Shown here: in pieces, positions 46,251 to 55,790 of the stretch
Numbering within the stretch: the first letter of the stretch is position 1
How the letters are laid out: the number at the start of each line of letters is the position of its first letter
Origin: Mycobacterium sp.
GTDB lineage: Bacteria; Actinomycetota; Actinomycetes; Mycobacteriales; Mycobacteriaceae
Assembly (NCBI GenBank): GCA_023264735.1
Contig: JAHFVD010000035.1
Coordinates: 1-64,000, forward strand
DNA length: 64,000 nt
Direction: 5' to 3'
Notes under the pieces: model-generated
What the model was told of the DNA's origin: nothing
Seen by the model: only the letters and a program-made list of their open reading frames with translations
The model's database searches: none
Program-made: the position numbers and the translations under genes

Positions 46251-47197
46251 TCGATGGTGCGGCGAATACCCTCTTCGACGTCGACCTCCAGCCGCCAGCC
46301 CAGCTCCCGCTGCGCCTTGGTGGAATCCGGGATGCGACGGGGAATGTCCTCATAGCGCGCGCCGTAGCTGGCGGCGGTGTCGACGGCCTGCGGGCTGGAT
46401 ACCGACTCGACGTTGGCGATCTTGATCGCCAGATCGACCACCTCACCGATCGTCGTCTCGGTCATGCTGCCGATGTTGAAGGCCTGGCCGATCGCCGCGT
46501 CACTTTCGGCGGCCAGCAGGGTGCCCGCGATGGCGTCATCGATGTAGGTGAAGCAGCGTGACTGGGTCCCCGAGTCGTACAACAGCGGCTGCCGGCCGTT
46601 GAGGATCCGGTGGATGCTTTGCGACATCACGAAGATCGGATTCTGGCGCGGCCCATACACATTGAAGTAACGCACGACGGTCGCCCGCAGTCCGTAGGCA
46701 TCGTGCATGGCGAACACGAGATGCTCGGCCATGGCCTTGCTGGTGCTGTAGCTCCACCGCGCAGTCCGTGTCGACCCGACCACCCGATCGTCGTCTTCGG
46801 CGAACGGCGGGTTGGGATTCTTCCCGAACACCTCCGACGTGCTGGAGAACAGCACCCGGATACCGTTCTGCTGCGCCAGTTCGAGCACGTTGCGGGTGCC
46901 GATGACGTTGACGTCGAGAACCTGCAACGGATTACTCATGTAGTTCTTGACGCCGACGACAGCGGCCAGGTGAAACACGGTGTCGACGTCCGAGGTCAAC
47001 GCCCTCTTGAGCGCGTTGATATCGGTGACGTCGCCCTGGACGAACCGGAAATTCGGGTTGGCGTCGAAATCGGCGTCCCGGGCGATGGTGCCCTTCGCGA
47101 AATCGAACACCGTGACCGAATCCCCGCGATCCAGCAACGCCGACACCAGGTGCGATCCGATGAAGCCGCAACCACCTGTCACGACGACATTCGCCAT
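46214..47197 (-). CDS. NAD-dependent epimerase/dehydratase, UDP-glucuronate-decarboxylase-like SDR
   Basis: 327 aa; VVVTGGCGFIGSHLVSALLDRG, VFHLAAVVGVKNYMSNPLQVLDVNVIGTRNVLELA, YSTSKAMAEHL, RYFNVYGPRQNP. Confidence 0.85.
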   Translation of the reverse strand: MANVVVTGGCGFIGSHLVSALLDRGDSVTVFDFAKGTIARDADFDANPNFRFVQGDVTDINALKRALTSDVDTVFHLAAVVGVKNYMSNPLQVLDVNVIGTRNVLELAQQNGIRVLFSSTSEVFGKNPNPPFAEDDDRVVGSTRTARWSYSTSKAMAEHLVFAMHDAYGLRATVVRYFNVYGPRQNPIFVMSQSIHRILNGRQPLLYDSGTQSRCFTYIDDAIAGTLLAAESDAAIGQAFNIGSMTETTIGEVVDLAIKIANVESVSSPQAVDTAASYGARYEDIPRRIPDSTKAQRELGWRLEVDVEEGIRRTIEWARANPWYLES

Positions 47198-48522
47198 TAG
47201 CGGCCAATCCCCTTGTAGATGAAGCCCGCGGCACGCGCTGCCGCCGGGTCGAAGCTATTGCGGCCGTCAAGGAAGACGCACCCCTCGGCGGTCAGATCCG
47301 CCAGCCGGGCGAGCGGGATCTGGTGGAACTCGCGGTGTCCAGCCAGCACCACCAGTGCGTCCGCGTCCTTCACCGCCGACTCGATATCGGCGGTCAGCGG
47401 GATCTTCGTCACCGTGTGCGCTTCTTCGTCGGGCACCCATGGATCGTGCACCGACAGTTCACATCCGGACTCTTCGAGCAGCTCGACCACATATTTGGTG
47501 GGCGTGAGCCGGCAGTCTCCGGTGTTGTTCTTGAACGCGATACCGAGCACGGCGATCTTGCTGTCCTCGATCGTCTTGCCTTGATCCGCAAGCAGTTTCG
47601 TCAGTTGCCCGTAGGTATAGGCCGGCATCGTGTCGTTTACCGTGCGCGATGTCTTCGGGATGGCGAGATCCAGCCCGAGTGTCTGGCCGAGGTGGTTGAC
47701 GAACCACGGGTCTTTGGTCAGGCAGTAGCCGCCCACACCCATGCTCGGGCTGAGAATGTTGACGTTGTGGCTGCCCTTGGGCATGGAATTGGCCGCATTG
47801 ATGACTTGCAGCGCATCCATGCCGAGTCGGTCGCACACTTTGGCCATCTCGTTGGCCATCGCGACGTTGAGGTCGATCCAGAGGTTGCACGCGAGTTTGA
47901 CCATCTCAGCCGTGCGCGGGTCGTCGACGATGATCGATTCCACACCGAGCGCGTGACGCCACAGCGTGGCGCAGGCGCGGGCGCTGCGCTCATCGACGGC
48001 GCCGACGACAACGGGGATCGATGTCAGCTCGCGGATGGCCTGGCCTTCGGCCAGTCGTTCCGGGCAGAAGGCCAGCCCGAAGTCGACGCCGGCTTTCAGC
48101 CCGGAGGCCTCTTCCAGGACGGGTCTGACGAGGGTTTCGGTGGTGTCGGGCGGCACCGTGCTCTTGAGGATGACGAGGTGCCCGGGCCGCAGATGTTCGC
48201 CGACCGCGCGGGCGGCAGCGGTGATGTCGTCGACTATCGGCTCGTAATCCGGACCGAGCGGTGTCCCGACAGTCACGACGATGAAGTCGTTCTCGGCAAC
48301 CGCGGCGAAATCGGTGGTGGCCCGAAGCCGGCCGACGCCAACGTTGTTGGCCACCAGCTCACCGAGCCCGGGCTCCGGCACATGGCTTCGGCCGTGGTTG
48401 ATTTCGTCGACGACGGTCTGCCGTACGTCGATGCCGGTCACCGGCCAGCCGCGATCGGCCAGCACAGCACCGATCACTGTGCCGATGTAACCGAAGCCGA
48501 CTACCGCGATCCCAGACCGCAT
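47197..48522 (-). CDS. Nucleotide-sugar (UDP-glucose/GDP-mannose-type) 6-dehydrogenase
   Basis: IAVVGFGYIGTVIGAVLADRGWPVTGIDV, FCPERLAEG, SMGVGGYCLTKDPWF (Cys active site region), VLGIAFKNNTGDCRLTPT. ATG at 48522 gives canonical N-terminus; ORF extends to 48579. Confidence 0.9.
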   Translation of the reverse strand: MRSGIAVVGFGYIGTVIGAVLADRGWPVTGIDVRQTVVDEINHGRSHVPEPGLGELVANNVGVGRLRATTDFAAVAENDFIVVTVGTPLGPDYEPIVDDITAAARAVGEHLRPGHLVILKSTVPPDTTETLVRPVLEEASGLKAGVDFGLAFCPERLAEGQAIRELTSIPVVVGAVDERSARACATLWRHALGVESIIVDDPRTAEMVKLACNLWIDLNVAMANEMAKVCDRLGMDALQVINAANSMPKGSHNVNILSPSMGVGGYCLTKDPWFVNHLGQTLGLDLAIPKTSRTVNDTMPAYTYGQLTKLLADQGKTIEDSKIAVLGIAFKNNTGDCRLTPTKYVVELLEESGCELSVHDPWVPDEEAHTVTKIPLTADIESAVKDADALVVLAGHREFHQIPLARLADLTAEGCVFLDGRNSFDPAAARAAGFIYKGIGR

Positions 48523-48655
48523 ACCGCGCACCAGGAGGTCGATCTCGGCGTCGCTACGTCCGAACGCGCCTCTAATCATGCAATTCCTAGCGTCTCAGTC
48601 TCCGGCACGTTCACGCGAACCGGAGCTCCATCCCTGGCTGACTGCGGCAGTTTAA

Positions 48656-48671
48656 CTAACGCCCGCGTTAG
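48656..48671. promoter_or_regulatory. Inverted repeat CTAACG-cccg-CGTTAG, possible regulator operator
   Basis: Perfect 6-bp arms, 4-bp spacer, in the divergent intergenic region between the nucleotide-sugar dehydrogenase and acyltransferase paralog 3. Confidence 0.4.
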
Positions 48672-48790
48672 CTACCTCAAATTCGCGGGGTTCCTGGCAA
48701 CCACCCAGACGCCGTCGACCGCCGGGCTCTGATCTTCGAGCGTCGTCGGCCCCGATCCCGAGCGGGCTCGGCCCCGCTGACGAAGCGTCC

Positions 48791-48873
48791 GATCCCGAAA
48801 CGACCCTTATTGACGCACCCGAATGTAACAATGCGTCGACTCAAGGATGCTTCCTAATTATTAAGCAGGTGAT
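48791..48873 (+). promoter_or_regulatory. Conserved upstream element, copy 3 (diverged)
   Basis: GATCCCGAAACGACC ... TGTAACAATGCGTCGACTCAAGGATGCTTCCTAATTATTAAGCAGGT before paralog 3. Confidence 0.55.
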
Positions 48874-51077
48874 TGTTGCGCCAGGCCGACAGCGTTAGCC
48901 CGGGGGAAGAGCTGCAGGATCGGCGCCCCGAACAGACGCGTTTCCGCCCGGATATCGAGGGCTTGCGTGCCGTCGCCGTCCTGGGCGTGGTCCTGTTTCA
49001 CGCCGGAATGCCCGGCCTCGGTGGTGGCTACGTCGGGGTGGACGTGTTCTTCGTCATCTCCGGTTTCTTGATCACGGGCCTGCTCTGGCGCGAAGCGAAC
49101 AGCACCGGCACGGTGCGGCTACGCAGCTTCTACGGCGCCCGGGCCCGCCGGCTCCTGCCCGCATCAGCGCTCGTCGGTGTCGTCACCATGGTCGGCTCGG
49201 CCACCCTGCTACCCCCATTGCAGGCCACGACCGCAATCGGGGACGGCATCACCAGTGCGCTGTATGTCGGCAACTATTGGTTCATTGTCCGAGGCGGAGA
49301 CTACTTCGGTGGCCACCTGCCCCAGTCGCCGTTCCTGCACTACTGGTCGTTGGGCGTCGAGGAACAGTTCTACCTGGTATGGGCTCCGCTTGTCTTGGTC
49401 ACGGCGTGGTTGATCCGGCGCACGCGCAAGTGCAGCCGAATCGAAGGCACCTCGTCACGACGCCCGTATCTGGTAGTGCTGGCACTGGTGGCGGTTATCT
49501 CCTTCGTGGTGTCGCTGGTGCTCACTTACGTGATGCCGGCGGCGGCGTTCTTCTCACTGCCCACCCGGGCGTGGCAGCTGGCCATCGGCGGGCTGGTGGC
49601 CCTGACCGCCACCCGATGGTCCCGGCTACCAGCCCGAGCCGCCGCGGTCGCGGGCTGGGTCGGGCTAGCCCTGATCCTGCTGGCCTGTATTTGGTTCGAT
49701 CCGACCACACCCTTCCCGGGGACCGCCGCGCTGCTACCCACCGTTGGTGCCGCGCTGGTCATCGGCGCCGGCTGCGCCACACCCGCTCAGGGCTGCGGGA
49801 TGCTGCTGGGGCTGTCCCCGATGCGTGCCATCGGCCGTATCTCCTACTCCTGGTACCTGTGGCACTGGCCGGTGCTGATACTCACCCCCGCGCTACTGGG
49901 CCACCCGCTCGGGTTGACCGGGAGATTGATGGCGGCGCTGGCATCGGCTGGACTCGCCTGGCTCACCCTGCGCTACCTGGAGAACCCGCTGCGGTTCGCC
50001 CCGAAAATCCGCAACTCAGCCTGGCGCAGCCTTGGACTCGGCGCGGTCGCCACCGCGGTCGCGGTCGCCTCCGGGATGGTCCTCGCACTCGCCGTGCCCG
50101 CTCCCATCGGTCGGGGCGGACCAGGCAAAACACCAACCATCACGGCAGCGGATGTGCCTACAGGTTCGGGCGCGGCCAACTACGACACCGTGCTGCAACA
50201 GACCTTCGCCCAGGTGCAGGCCGCGGTCGCGGCCTCCGCAGACCTCAGGGCCGTCCCGTCAAATCTGGACCCTCCCCTGGCCGACGCCGCAGCCGAACTG
50301 AGAGGCCTCCAGCTCGCTGGCTGCATGCGTTTGCCTTACCAAGGTGGACAGCCCGAGTGTGCGAGCGGCGATCCGGCCTCGGCCACGACCGTGGCCCTGA
50401 TCGGCGATTCGCACGCAGCAATGTGGAACGCTGGCTTCCAGCAGGTCGCCGAGCAGCGGCACTGGCGGCTGGAGACCCTGGCCAAGACGGCCTGCCCCGT
50501 CATGGCTTCGCCCGACGCCACCAACCCGCTGCAGCGGTTGGCACGAGACATCGATAAGTGCGACCAGTGGCGCTCCGAAATTCTTGCCCGGCTACAAGCC
50601 GAGCGCCCGAAGCTGGTCGTGGTCACCATGTGGCGCGGATACGGCAACAGCGGCGGCGGGTTCGAGGGACAGTCGGGTTTCCGCTCTTATGACACGTTGT
50701 GGTTGAACAACCTGACCCAGCTGGTACAGCAACTGCGAAGCACCGGCGCTCAGGTGCTGGTCCTGGGGCCGGTCCCGGATCCACATGAGGATGTGCCGAT
50801 CTGCCTGTCCGGTCACCTAGACGACGTTGCGGCCTGCACACAACGACGGTCAACCGCGGTCAACGAGTCCGGCATTGCGGCGGAGGCCGCGGCCACCAAG
50901 GCCGGCGGTGGACAATACGCCGACCTCACCGACCTGTTCTGCGCCGCCGACCGTTGCCCAGTCATAGTCGGCAATACCCTGGTCTACCCCGACTGGACCC
51001 ACATCACCGCGGAATACGCCCAGCTCTTGGCACCAGTGATAGGAGCATTGGCCGATCGTGTGCTCGCGCACAATTGA
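48873..51077 (+). CDS. OafA/YrhL-like acyltransferase-3 with C-terminal SGNH domain (paralog 3)
   Basis: FRPDIEGLRAVAVLGVVLFHAGMPGLGGGYVGVDVFFVISGFLITGLL; C-terminal VALIGDSHAAMW and PDWTHIT. Confidence 0.93.
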   Translation: MLRQADSVSPGEELQDRRPEQTRFRPDIEGLRAVAVLGVVLFHAGMPGLGGGYVGVDVFFVISGFLITGLLWREANSTGTVRLRSFYGARARRLLPASALVGVVTMVGSATLLPPLQATTAIGDGITSALYVGNYWFIVRGGDYFGGHLPQSPFLHYWSLGVEEQFYLVWAPLVLVTAWLIRRTRKCSRIEGTSSRRPYLVVLALVAVISFVVSLVLTYVMPAAAFFSLPTRAWQLAIGGLVALTATRWSRLPARAAAVAGWVGLALILLACIWFDPTTPFPGTAALLPTVGAALVIGAGCATPAQGCGMLLGLSPMRAIGRISYSWYLWHWPVLILTPALLGHPLGLTGRLMAALASAGLAWLTLRYLENPLRFAPKIRNSAWRSLGLGAVATAVAVASGMVLALAVPAPIGRGGPGKTPTITAADVPTGSGAANYDTVLQQTFAQVQAAVAASADLRAVPSNLDPPLADAAAELRGLQLAGCMRLPYQGGQPECASGDPASATTVALIGDSHAAMWNAGFQQVAEQRHWRLETLAKTACPVMASPDATNPLQRLARDIDKCDQWRSEILARLQAERPKLVVVTMWRGYGNSGGGFEGQSGFRSYDTLWLNNLTQLVQQLRSTGAQVLVLGPVPDPHEDVPICLSGHLDDVAACTQRRSTAVNESGIAAEAAATKAGGGQYADLTDLFCAADRCPVIVGNTLVYPDWTHITAEYAQLLAPVIGALADRVLAHN

Positions 51078-51229
51078 CCAGAATTCGGGGCAGCAAGATT
51101 CGGGGTAGCAGCCTCAACGGCGTCACGCTCCCCCGATCGGCATCAATCCCCGTCGCCTAGCGCGACGGTAAATGCTCGACAATCACCAACAACCGTGGAC
51201 CGCGCGGCCTTTCGTGCGAGTCGCCCGGA

Positions 51230-52342
51230 TCAGGCTGATGGCTGGCTCAGCTTGCCCAGGCCGGTGATTTCAAGACTGACCGACTTCCGCTCTCCAGCGG
51301 CGCCGAGCATGAAAGCGATATCGCCTACCGGTGCGCCCAGCCAAAATCGCCAAAACCGTCGGTCAAAGAATGCCCACGTGAAAAGACCCGTGGTCCCGCC
51401 GCAATACACGACAATCGACACCAAGTAGTAGAGCATGCGCTTCCAGCGCGAAACCACCATCTCGACATTCATCTCACCGACCTCGAGACCCCAAGCTCGA
51501 TATTGCCATTCCAACCCGTAGCGATTTTGGAACTCAAAAAATGCAAGCATTTCGCCATTGGTGACCAGATACTCGTCGAACACGAGGATCGAACCCTCCG
51601 TGAACCGGTCCTTGCACGTTTCCAGCCCGTGGAGGCAACTCTCGTAGGTGTCCAGATCCATGTGGAAGAGCCTGATCGGCGCACCCGGCCGTTCGGCCAG
51701 GAACGGCGCCAACGTGTCATAGGTGCTGCCCTTTATGTACTGCACCTTGCGACCAAGCACATCGGGCACGCCATCGTGCAACGTGACGCCGGTATCCCGG
51801 ATAAAGCGCTGCGCTACCGGATCTGACAGCGAAAAGGTCCCCTTTTTGAGGAGCATCTGGTCATCGATTTGCCAATCTTCGACGAGCCCCTCGAACGTAT
51901 CGAAGCCGTACACCGTGCGATTCGATGCGTCGGATACCAGCCTTGTCGACCAGCCGAGCCAGACGCCGAGGTCGAGGAGTAGTTCATCGGAATTCTCGGG
52001 CGACGGGTCCGGCAGTTGCGATGCCTCCCGCAACAATGTGTGCCCCGAAATCTTGCGGCGGCGCAGATCGGAAAGTGTGCGTTCGATAAACGCTTGATAT
52101 TCCTCGTCGTAAACTCTGATGTCCCGGGCGTAGAGGTGTGGAATATAGCGCCCGCGGCCGCGGTAAATGAGGCGCGCACAGATCAGCAACAACAACAATA
52201 TGCCCAGTGCGATAAGGAGTACCGGCGCGAAATAGCATGCCGTGGCCACACCCAGCGCGATGACGACGAGAATCGCTCTCCAGATACGGTGAACGGTCGT
52301 CCGATCGACTGCCCGCCTATCGACTCGTTCGATTACGCCCAC
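51230..52342 (-). CDS. TylF/macrocin-O-methyltransferase-like protein with N-terminal TM segment(s)
   Basis: LLLDLGVWLGWSTRLVSDASNRTVYGFDTFEGLVEDW...LFHMDLDTYESCLHGLETCKDRFTEGSILVFDEYL; N-term IWRAILVVIALGVATACYFAPVLLIALGILLLLLI. Start uncertain: track ORF (to 52723) would overlap the next gene. Confidence 0.75.
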   Translation of the reverse strand: MGVIERVDRRAVDRTTVHRIWRAILVVIALGVATACYFAPVLLIALGILLLLLICARLIYRGRGRYIPHLYARDIRVYDEEYQAFIERTLSDLRRRKISGHTLLREASQLPDPSPENSDELLLDLGVWLGWSTRLVSDASNRTVYGFDTFEGLVEDWQIDDQMLLKKGTFSLSDPVAQRFIRDTGVTLHDGVPDVLGRKVQYIKGSTYDTLAPFLAERPGAPIRLFHMDLDTYESCLHGLETCKDRFTEGSILVFDEYLVTNGEMLAFFEFQNRYGLEWQYRAWGLEVGEMNVEMVVSRWKRMLYYLVSIVVYCGGTTGLFTWAFFDRRFWRFWLGAPVGDIAFMLGAAGERKSVSLEITGLGKLSQPSA

Positions 52343-52658
52343 CTCGACACCTCCGAAATCTCGGCCATACCAGGCCCCAACTGAGGGGCATGGGTTGTGG
52401 ATCCGCCAGCAGCAACGCGTGTTCTTGCCCTCTTCGGACAGGACAACTTCAGGCCGCCTTCCGTCAGCTCCCTCACAGCCCGCGAGCCAGAGGCCGGAGC
52501 CGACGAGGATGACGTCGTTCGTTGGTGTCGGCAACATATCAGTCGTTCGGCGCGCCCAACCCAGAAATCGAGGCGCCGATCCGATGGTGACACCGACGGC
52601 CGAGGCCAGGCATAAGACCGCATCGACACGGCGAGCCGGGGCGGCTGTTGGACCACCT

Positions 52659-53933
52659 TCACCGACTACCGACACGGTTGGCGCGGGCAAAGTTTTCGAC
52701 GAGATCAGCGGCCGCGGCAGCACTTTCCGCAGGCTTGGACGTCAACGGCGCCACCTCGCGGGCACGGACCCGATATTCCGGAGCCAGAATGGTCCGCAGA
52801 TCCCGAACCAATGTCTTCTCGTTGATCGACCAGATACGCCTGGCCATACCCACCTTGAGGCGTTTGGCCACGGCTCCGGTGAACAGCTGATGATGCAGTG
52901 TCCACAGGATCAGCTGGGGTACACCGGCACGCAGGCCCGTCGCCACCGTGCCGGCGCCACCATGGTGGACGACCGCACGGCAGGTGGGGAAGATCGCCGC
53001 GTAATTCACCGCACTCACGACCTTGACGTGGTCGAATTGCGGAACGTCACTGAAATCGGTCCAGCCGGCGCACACCAGCGCTCGCTCCCCCAATTGGGCG
53101 CACGCCGACCCGATCATCGCGATCATGTCCGCCGGAGACTCGACTGGGACGCTGCCGAAGCCGAAGAATATCGGCGGTGTCCCCGCGGCAATCCACGACG
53201 CCACGTCGTCGTCGGCGTCGGTCGCCATCTCCAGCGTCAGTGTCCCGACAAACGGCCGCCGGTCGCCCCATTGCGCCCACTCGTCTGCCAGTTCCGGGAA
53301 GCAGACCTCGTCATAAGCCTGGATCTCCAACGAATCGCGGTCGGCGATCCGTTGCGGTGCGGGGACTGTCGCCGGCGGCAAGCCGAGGTCGCGACGCTGG
53401 GAATCTTCTGCCTTCCGGGTGCTCTGCCAAGCCAGCCGATCGTTGGTCCTCATGATCGCGCGAGTGAGGAACGGCGGCACGAACGAGACTAGCCGGCTGT
53501 GCACGCGCACTGGAAAGTAGTGGACGGTCGCCAATGGGATGCCGTAGAGCTCCGCAACGTTGGCAGCGGGATGTTCGAAGATCAGGCCGGTGACCAACAG
53601 GTCGGCCCCCTCCGCAAGCGATTTGAGGGTGTTGGTCATCTCGATCCAACACCGGGTGGCGAACTCCTCTGATTCGCGCGCCATCCTGTTCATCTCGCGG
53701 ATTCGCCAAGGTGTGCGAAAGCCACACCTGAAGTAGTTGAGCGCCGCATCCATGGTCGGCCGCGAATCCAGTCCGTATGCGACGGCGGTGAGCCCGGCCT
53801 CCTCGGCGAACCCGACCAGGTTGGGCGGGACAGCCATGCACACTTCGTGTCCCCGGCGTTGCAGCTCACGGCCGACGACGACGGACGGCTCCACGTCGCC
53901 ACGGGTGCCATAGGCCGCCAGCACAAATTTCAT
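52659..53933 (-). CDS. UGT-type (GT1) glycosyltransferase
   Basis: 424 aa; MKFVLAAYGTRGDVEPSVVVGRELQRRGHEVCMAVPPNL; VVHHGGAGTVATGLRAGVP. Confidence 0.9.
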   Translation of the reverse strand: MKFVLAAYGTRGDVEPSVVVGRELQRRGHEVCMAVPPNLVGFAEEAGLTAVAYGLDSRPTMDAALNYFRCGFRTPWRIREMNRMARESEEFATRCWIEMTNTLKSLAEGADLLVTGLIFEHPAANVAELYGIPLATVHYFPVRVHSRLVSFVPPFLTRAIMRTNDRLAWQSTRKAEDSQRRDLGLPPATVPAPQRIADRDSLEIQAYDEVCFPELADEWAQWGDRRPFVGTLTLEMATDADDDVASWIAAGTPPIFFGFGSVPVESPADMIAMIGSACAQLGERALVCAGWTDFSDVPQFDHVKVVSAVNYAAIFPTCRAVVHHGGAGTVATGLRAGVPQLILWTLHHQLFTGAVAKRLKVGMARRIWSINEKTLVRDLRTILAPEYRVRAREVAPLTSKPAESAAAAADLVENFARANRVGSR

Positions 53934-54161
53934 CGCGGGTTCTGGCCTTTCAGTTCAGTCATCGTGCGCGAACGCAACGCGGAAGCACCGGTCATTATTA
54001 CCGGGTTTTTTGACGGGCGAGTCAGCATTCGGCCATTGCCTCCGACTCATCGTTGCTACGATCTCGAACCGCCCAGATCAGGCCGAATTTTGGGCCATCA
54101 CACCGAGGAGCTCAAGACTTTGGCCGAAGCCGGACTGGACGCCCGCGAGGCGGAGCGTGTG

Positions 54162-55760
54162 ATGTGGGACATCATCGTCGTGGGTACGGGCATGGGCGGC
54201 GGGACGGCCGGCTACTCGCTGGCGGGCTCCGGCCGCAAGGTGCTTTACGTCGAGAAGGGGCGATCAACCCTGCCCGGCGTGCCCGGAACGATCCGCTCGG
54301 CCATGCCCGAACTGGCAGAACCGCTGACGACCCGCTCCGCCGACCGCTATTTCGAGGCCTTGGCCCGTGGTGGGCGTTCGACCGACGAGGTCGAAGACAT
54401 CAGCGGACGCTTCGCCAAGCGGTTTGTGCCGTTCATCGGCAGTGGAACCGGCGGGTCCTCCGCGCTCTATGGCATGGTGTGCGAGCGATTTTTCGCTCAA
54501 GACTTCACACCCCGGCAGAATTTCGCCGACCCCGGCGATTCCACAGTGCCGGAGGCATGGCCCGTCACCTACGACGAGATGCGACCGTGGTATGCCCAGG
54601 CCGAGAAGCTGCTGGCGGTCCGTGGCCAGCCCGACCCCCTGCGGCCGGGGGCCGGCAATGCCAATCTGCCTGCCGCACCGCCATTCTCACGCGATAACCA
54701 GCCGCTGGTCGATTATTTGACCGGTCGAGGGTTGCATCCCTATCACTTACCGATGGCTTGTGATTACACCGACGACTGCGCCACCTGTCAGACGTACCTC
54801 TGCTCCAAGTCGTGCAAGAACGACTCCGCGCGCAATTGCGTCCAACCCGCGATCACCGAACGCGGCGCCCAATTGCTGGCGGAGTGCCGGGTCATCCGCC
54901 TGGGCGCGGACCGCACCGGCGTCCGCGAAGTCATCTGTGAGCACCCGGCCGGCCGGCTGGCCCTGAAGGCGAAAGTGGTGATTTTGGCGGCCGGGGCACT
55001 CGCCACCCCGATCCTGCTGCTCAATTCCCGATCCGGCGATTGGCCGCGCGGATTGGCCAACGGCTCAGACATGGTGGGCCGCAACCTGATGCGCCATCTA
55101 CTCGACCCGGTCATGATCTGGCCGCAACCCGACTCCTCGATATCGGCTGCCAACAAAGAGATCGGGCTCAATGATTTCTACTTCTATCAGGGCCAGAAGT
55201 ACGGGACCGTGCAGTCGTTCGGCGCGATACCGCCCATGGAGTGGCTGATCAACCGCCCCGGCCCGCAAGCCAAAGCTCTGCGCGTCATGCGGCCGGCGGT
55301 GCGCCGGGTCTACCAGAAGTTCTTCACCGGCGGGCTGATCCTCGCCGCCATGATGGAAGACCTGCCATACCGGGACAATCGCGTGCTGCTATCCGACCAC
55401 CCCGGCTCCGAAGGCCGCCAGCGCATGCGGATTCAATACCGATTGCACGCCAACGAAATCGAACGCCATGCAGCTTTTCTGCGGCTGTTCAAGGGGACCC
55501 TGGAACCATTTCGCACCCGCGCGCTGGGCAGTGGAAAACAGAACTCGAACGTCGGGCACGTGTGCGGCACCTGCCGATTCGGTACCGATCCCGCGACCAG
55601 CGTGCTGGATGCGCAGAACCGCGCACACGAAGTGGACAACCTCTACGTGGTGGACACCTCGTTCTTTCCGTCCAGCGCCGGGCTCAACCCAAGCCTGACG
55701 GTCGCGGCCAACGCGTTACGGGTGGCAGAACACGTCAACCAGGCCCATTTCGCCAGCTGA
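54162..55760 (+). CDS. GMC-family FAD-dependent oxidoreductase with Cys-rich segment
   Basis: MWDIIVVGTGMGGGTAGYSLAGSGRKVLYVEKG (Rossmann); C-terminal NLYVVDTSFFPSSAGLNPSLTVAANALRVAEH. Track ORF start 53847 overlaps the divergent gene; ATG 54162 fits the family N-terminus. Confidence 0.88.
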   Translation: MWDIIVVGTGMGGGTAGYSLAGSGRKVLYVEKGRSTLPGVPGTIRSAMPELAEPLTTRSADRYFEALARGGRSTDEVEDISGRFAKRFVPFIGSGTGGSSALYGMVCERFFAQDFTPRQNFADPGDSTVPEAWPVTYDEMRPWYAQAEKLLAVRGQPDPLRPGAGNANLPAAPPFSRDNQPLVDYLTGRGLHPYHLPMACDYTDDCATCQTYLCSKSCKNDSARNCVQPAITERGAQLLAECRVIRLGADRTGVREVICEHPAGRLALKAKVVILAAGALATPILLLNSRSGDWPRGLANGSDMVGRNLMRHLLDPVMIWPQPDSSISAANKEIGLNDFYFYQGQKYGTVQSFGAIPPMEWLINRPGPQAKALRVMRPAVRRVYQKFFTGGLILAAMMEDLPYRDNRVLLSDHPGSEGRQRMRIQYRLHANEIERHAAFLRLFKGTLEPFRTRALGSGKQNSNVGHVCGTCRFGTDPATSVLDAQNRAHEVDNLYVVDTSFFPSSAGLNPSLTVAANALRVAEHVNQAHFAS

Positions 55761-55790
55761 TCATCGGCACCGCCCAGAAGCGGGCGGCGA

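Noticed and set aside
47323-48732. 469-aa + strand ORF
   Set aside because: Antisense to the nucleotide-sugar dehydrogenase, which has conserved motifs.
53847-54161. N-terminal extension of the GMC oxidoreductase ORF
   Set aside because: Overlaps the divergent glycosyltransferase; Rossmann motif starts at ATG 54162.
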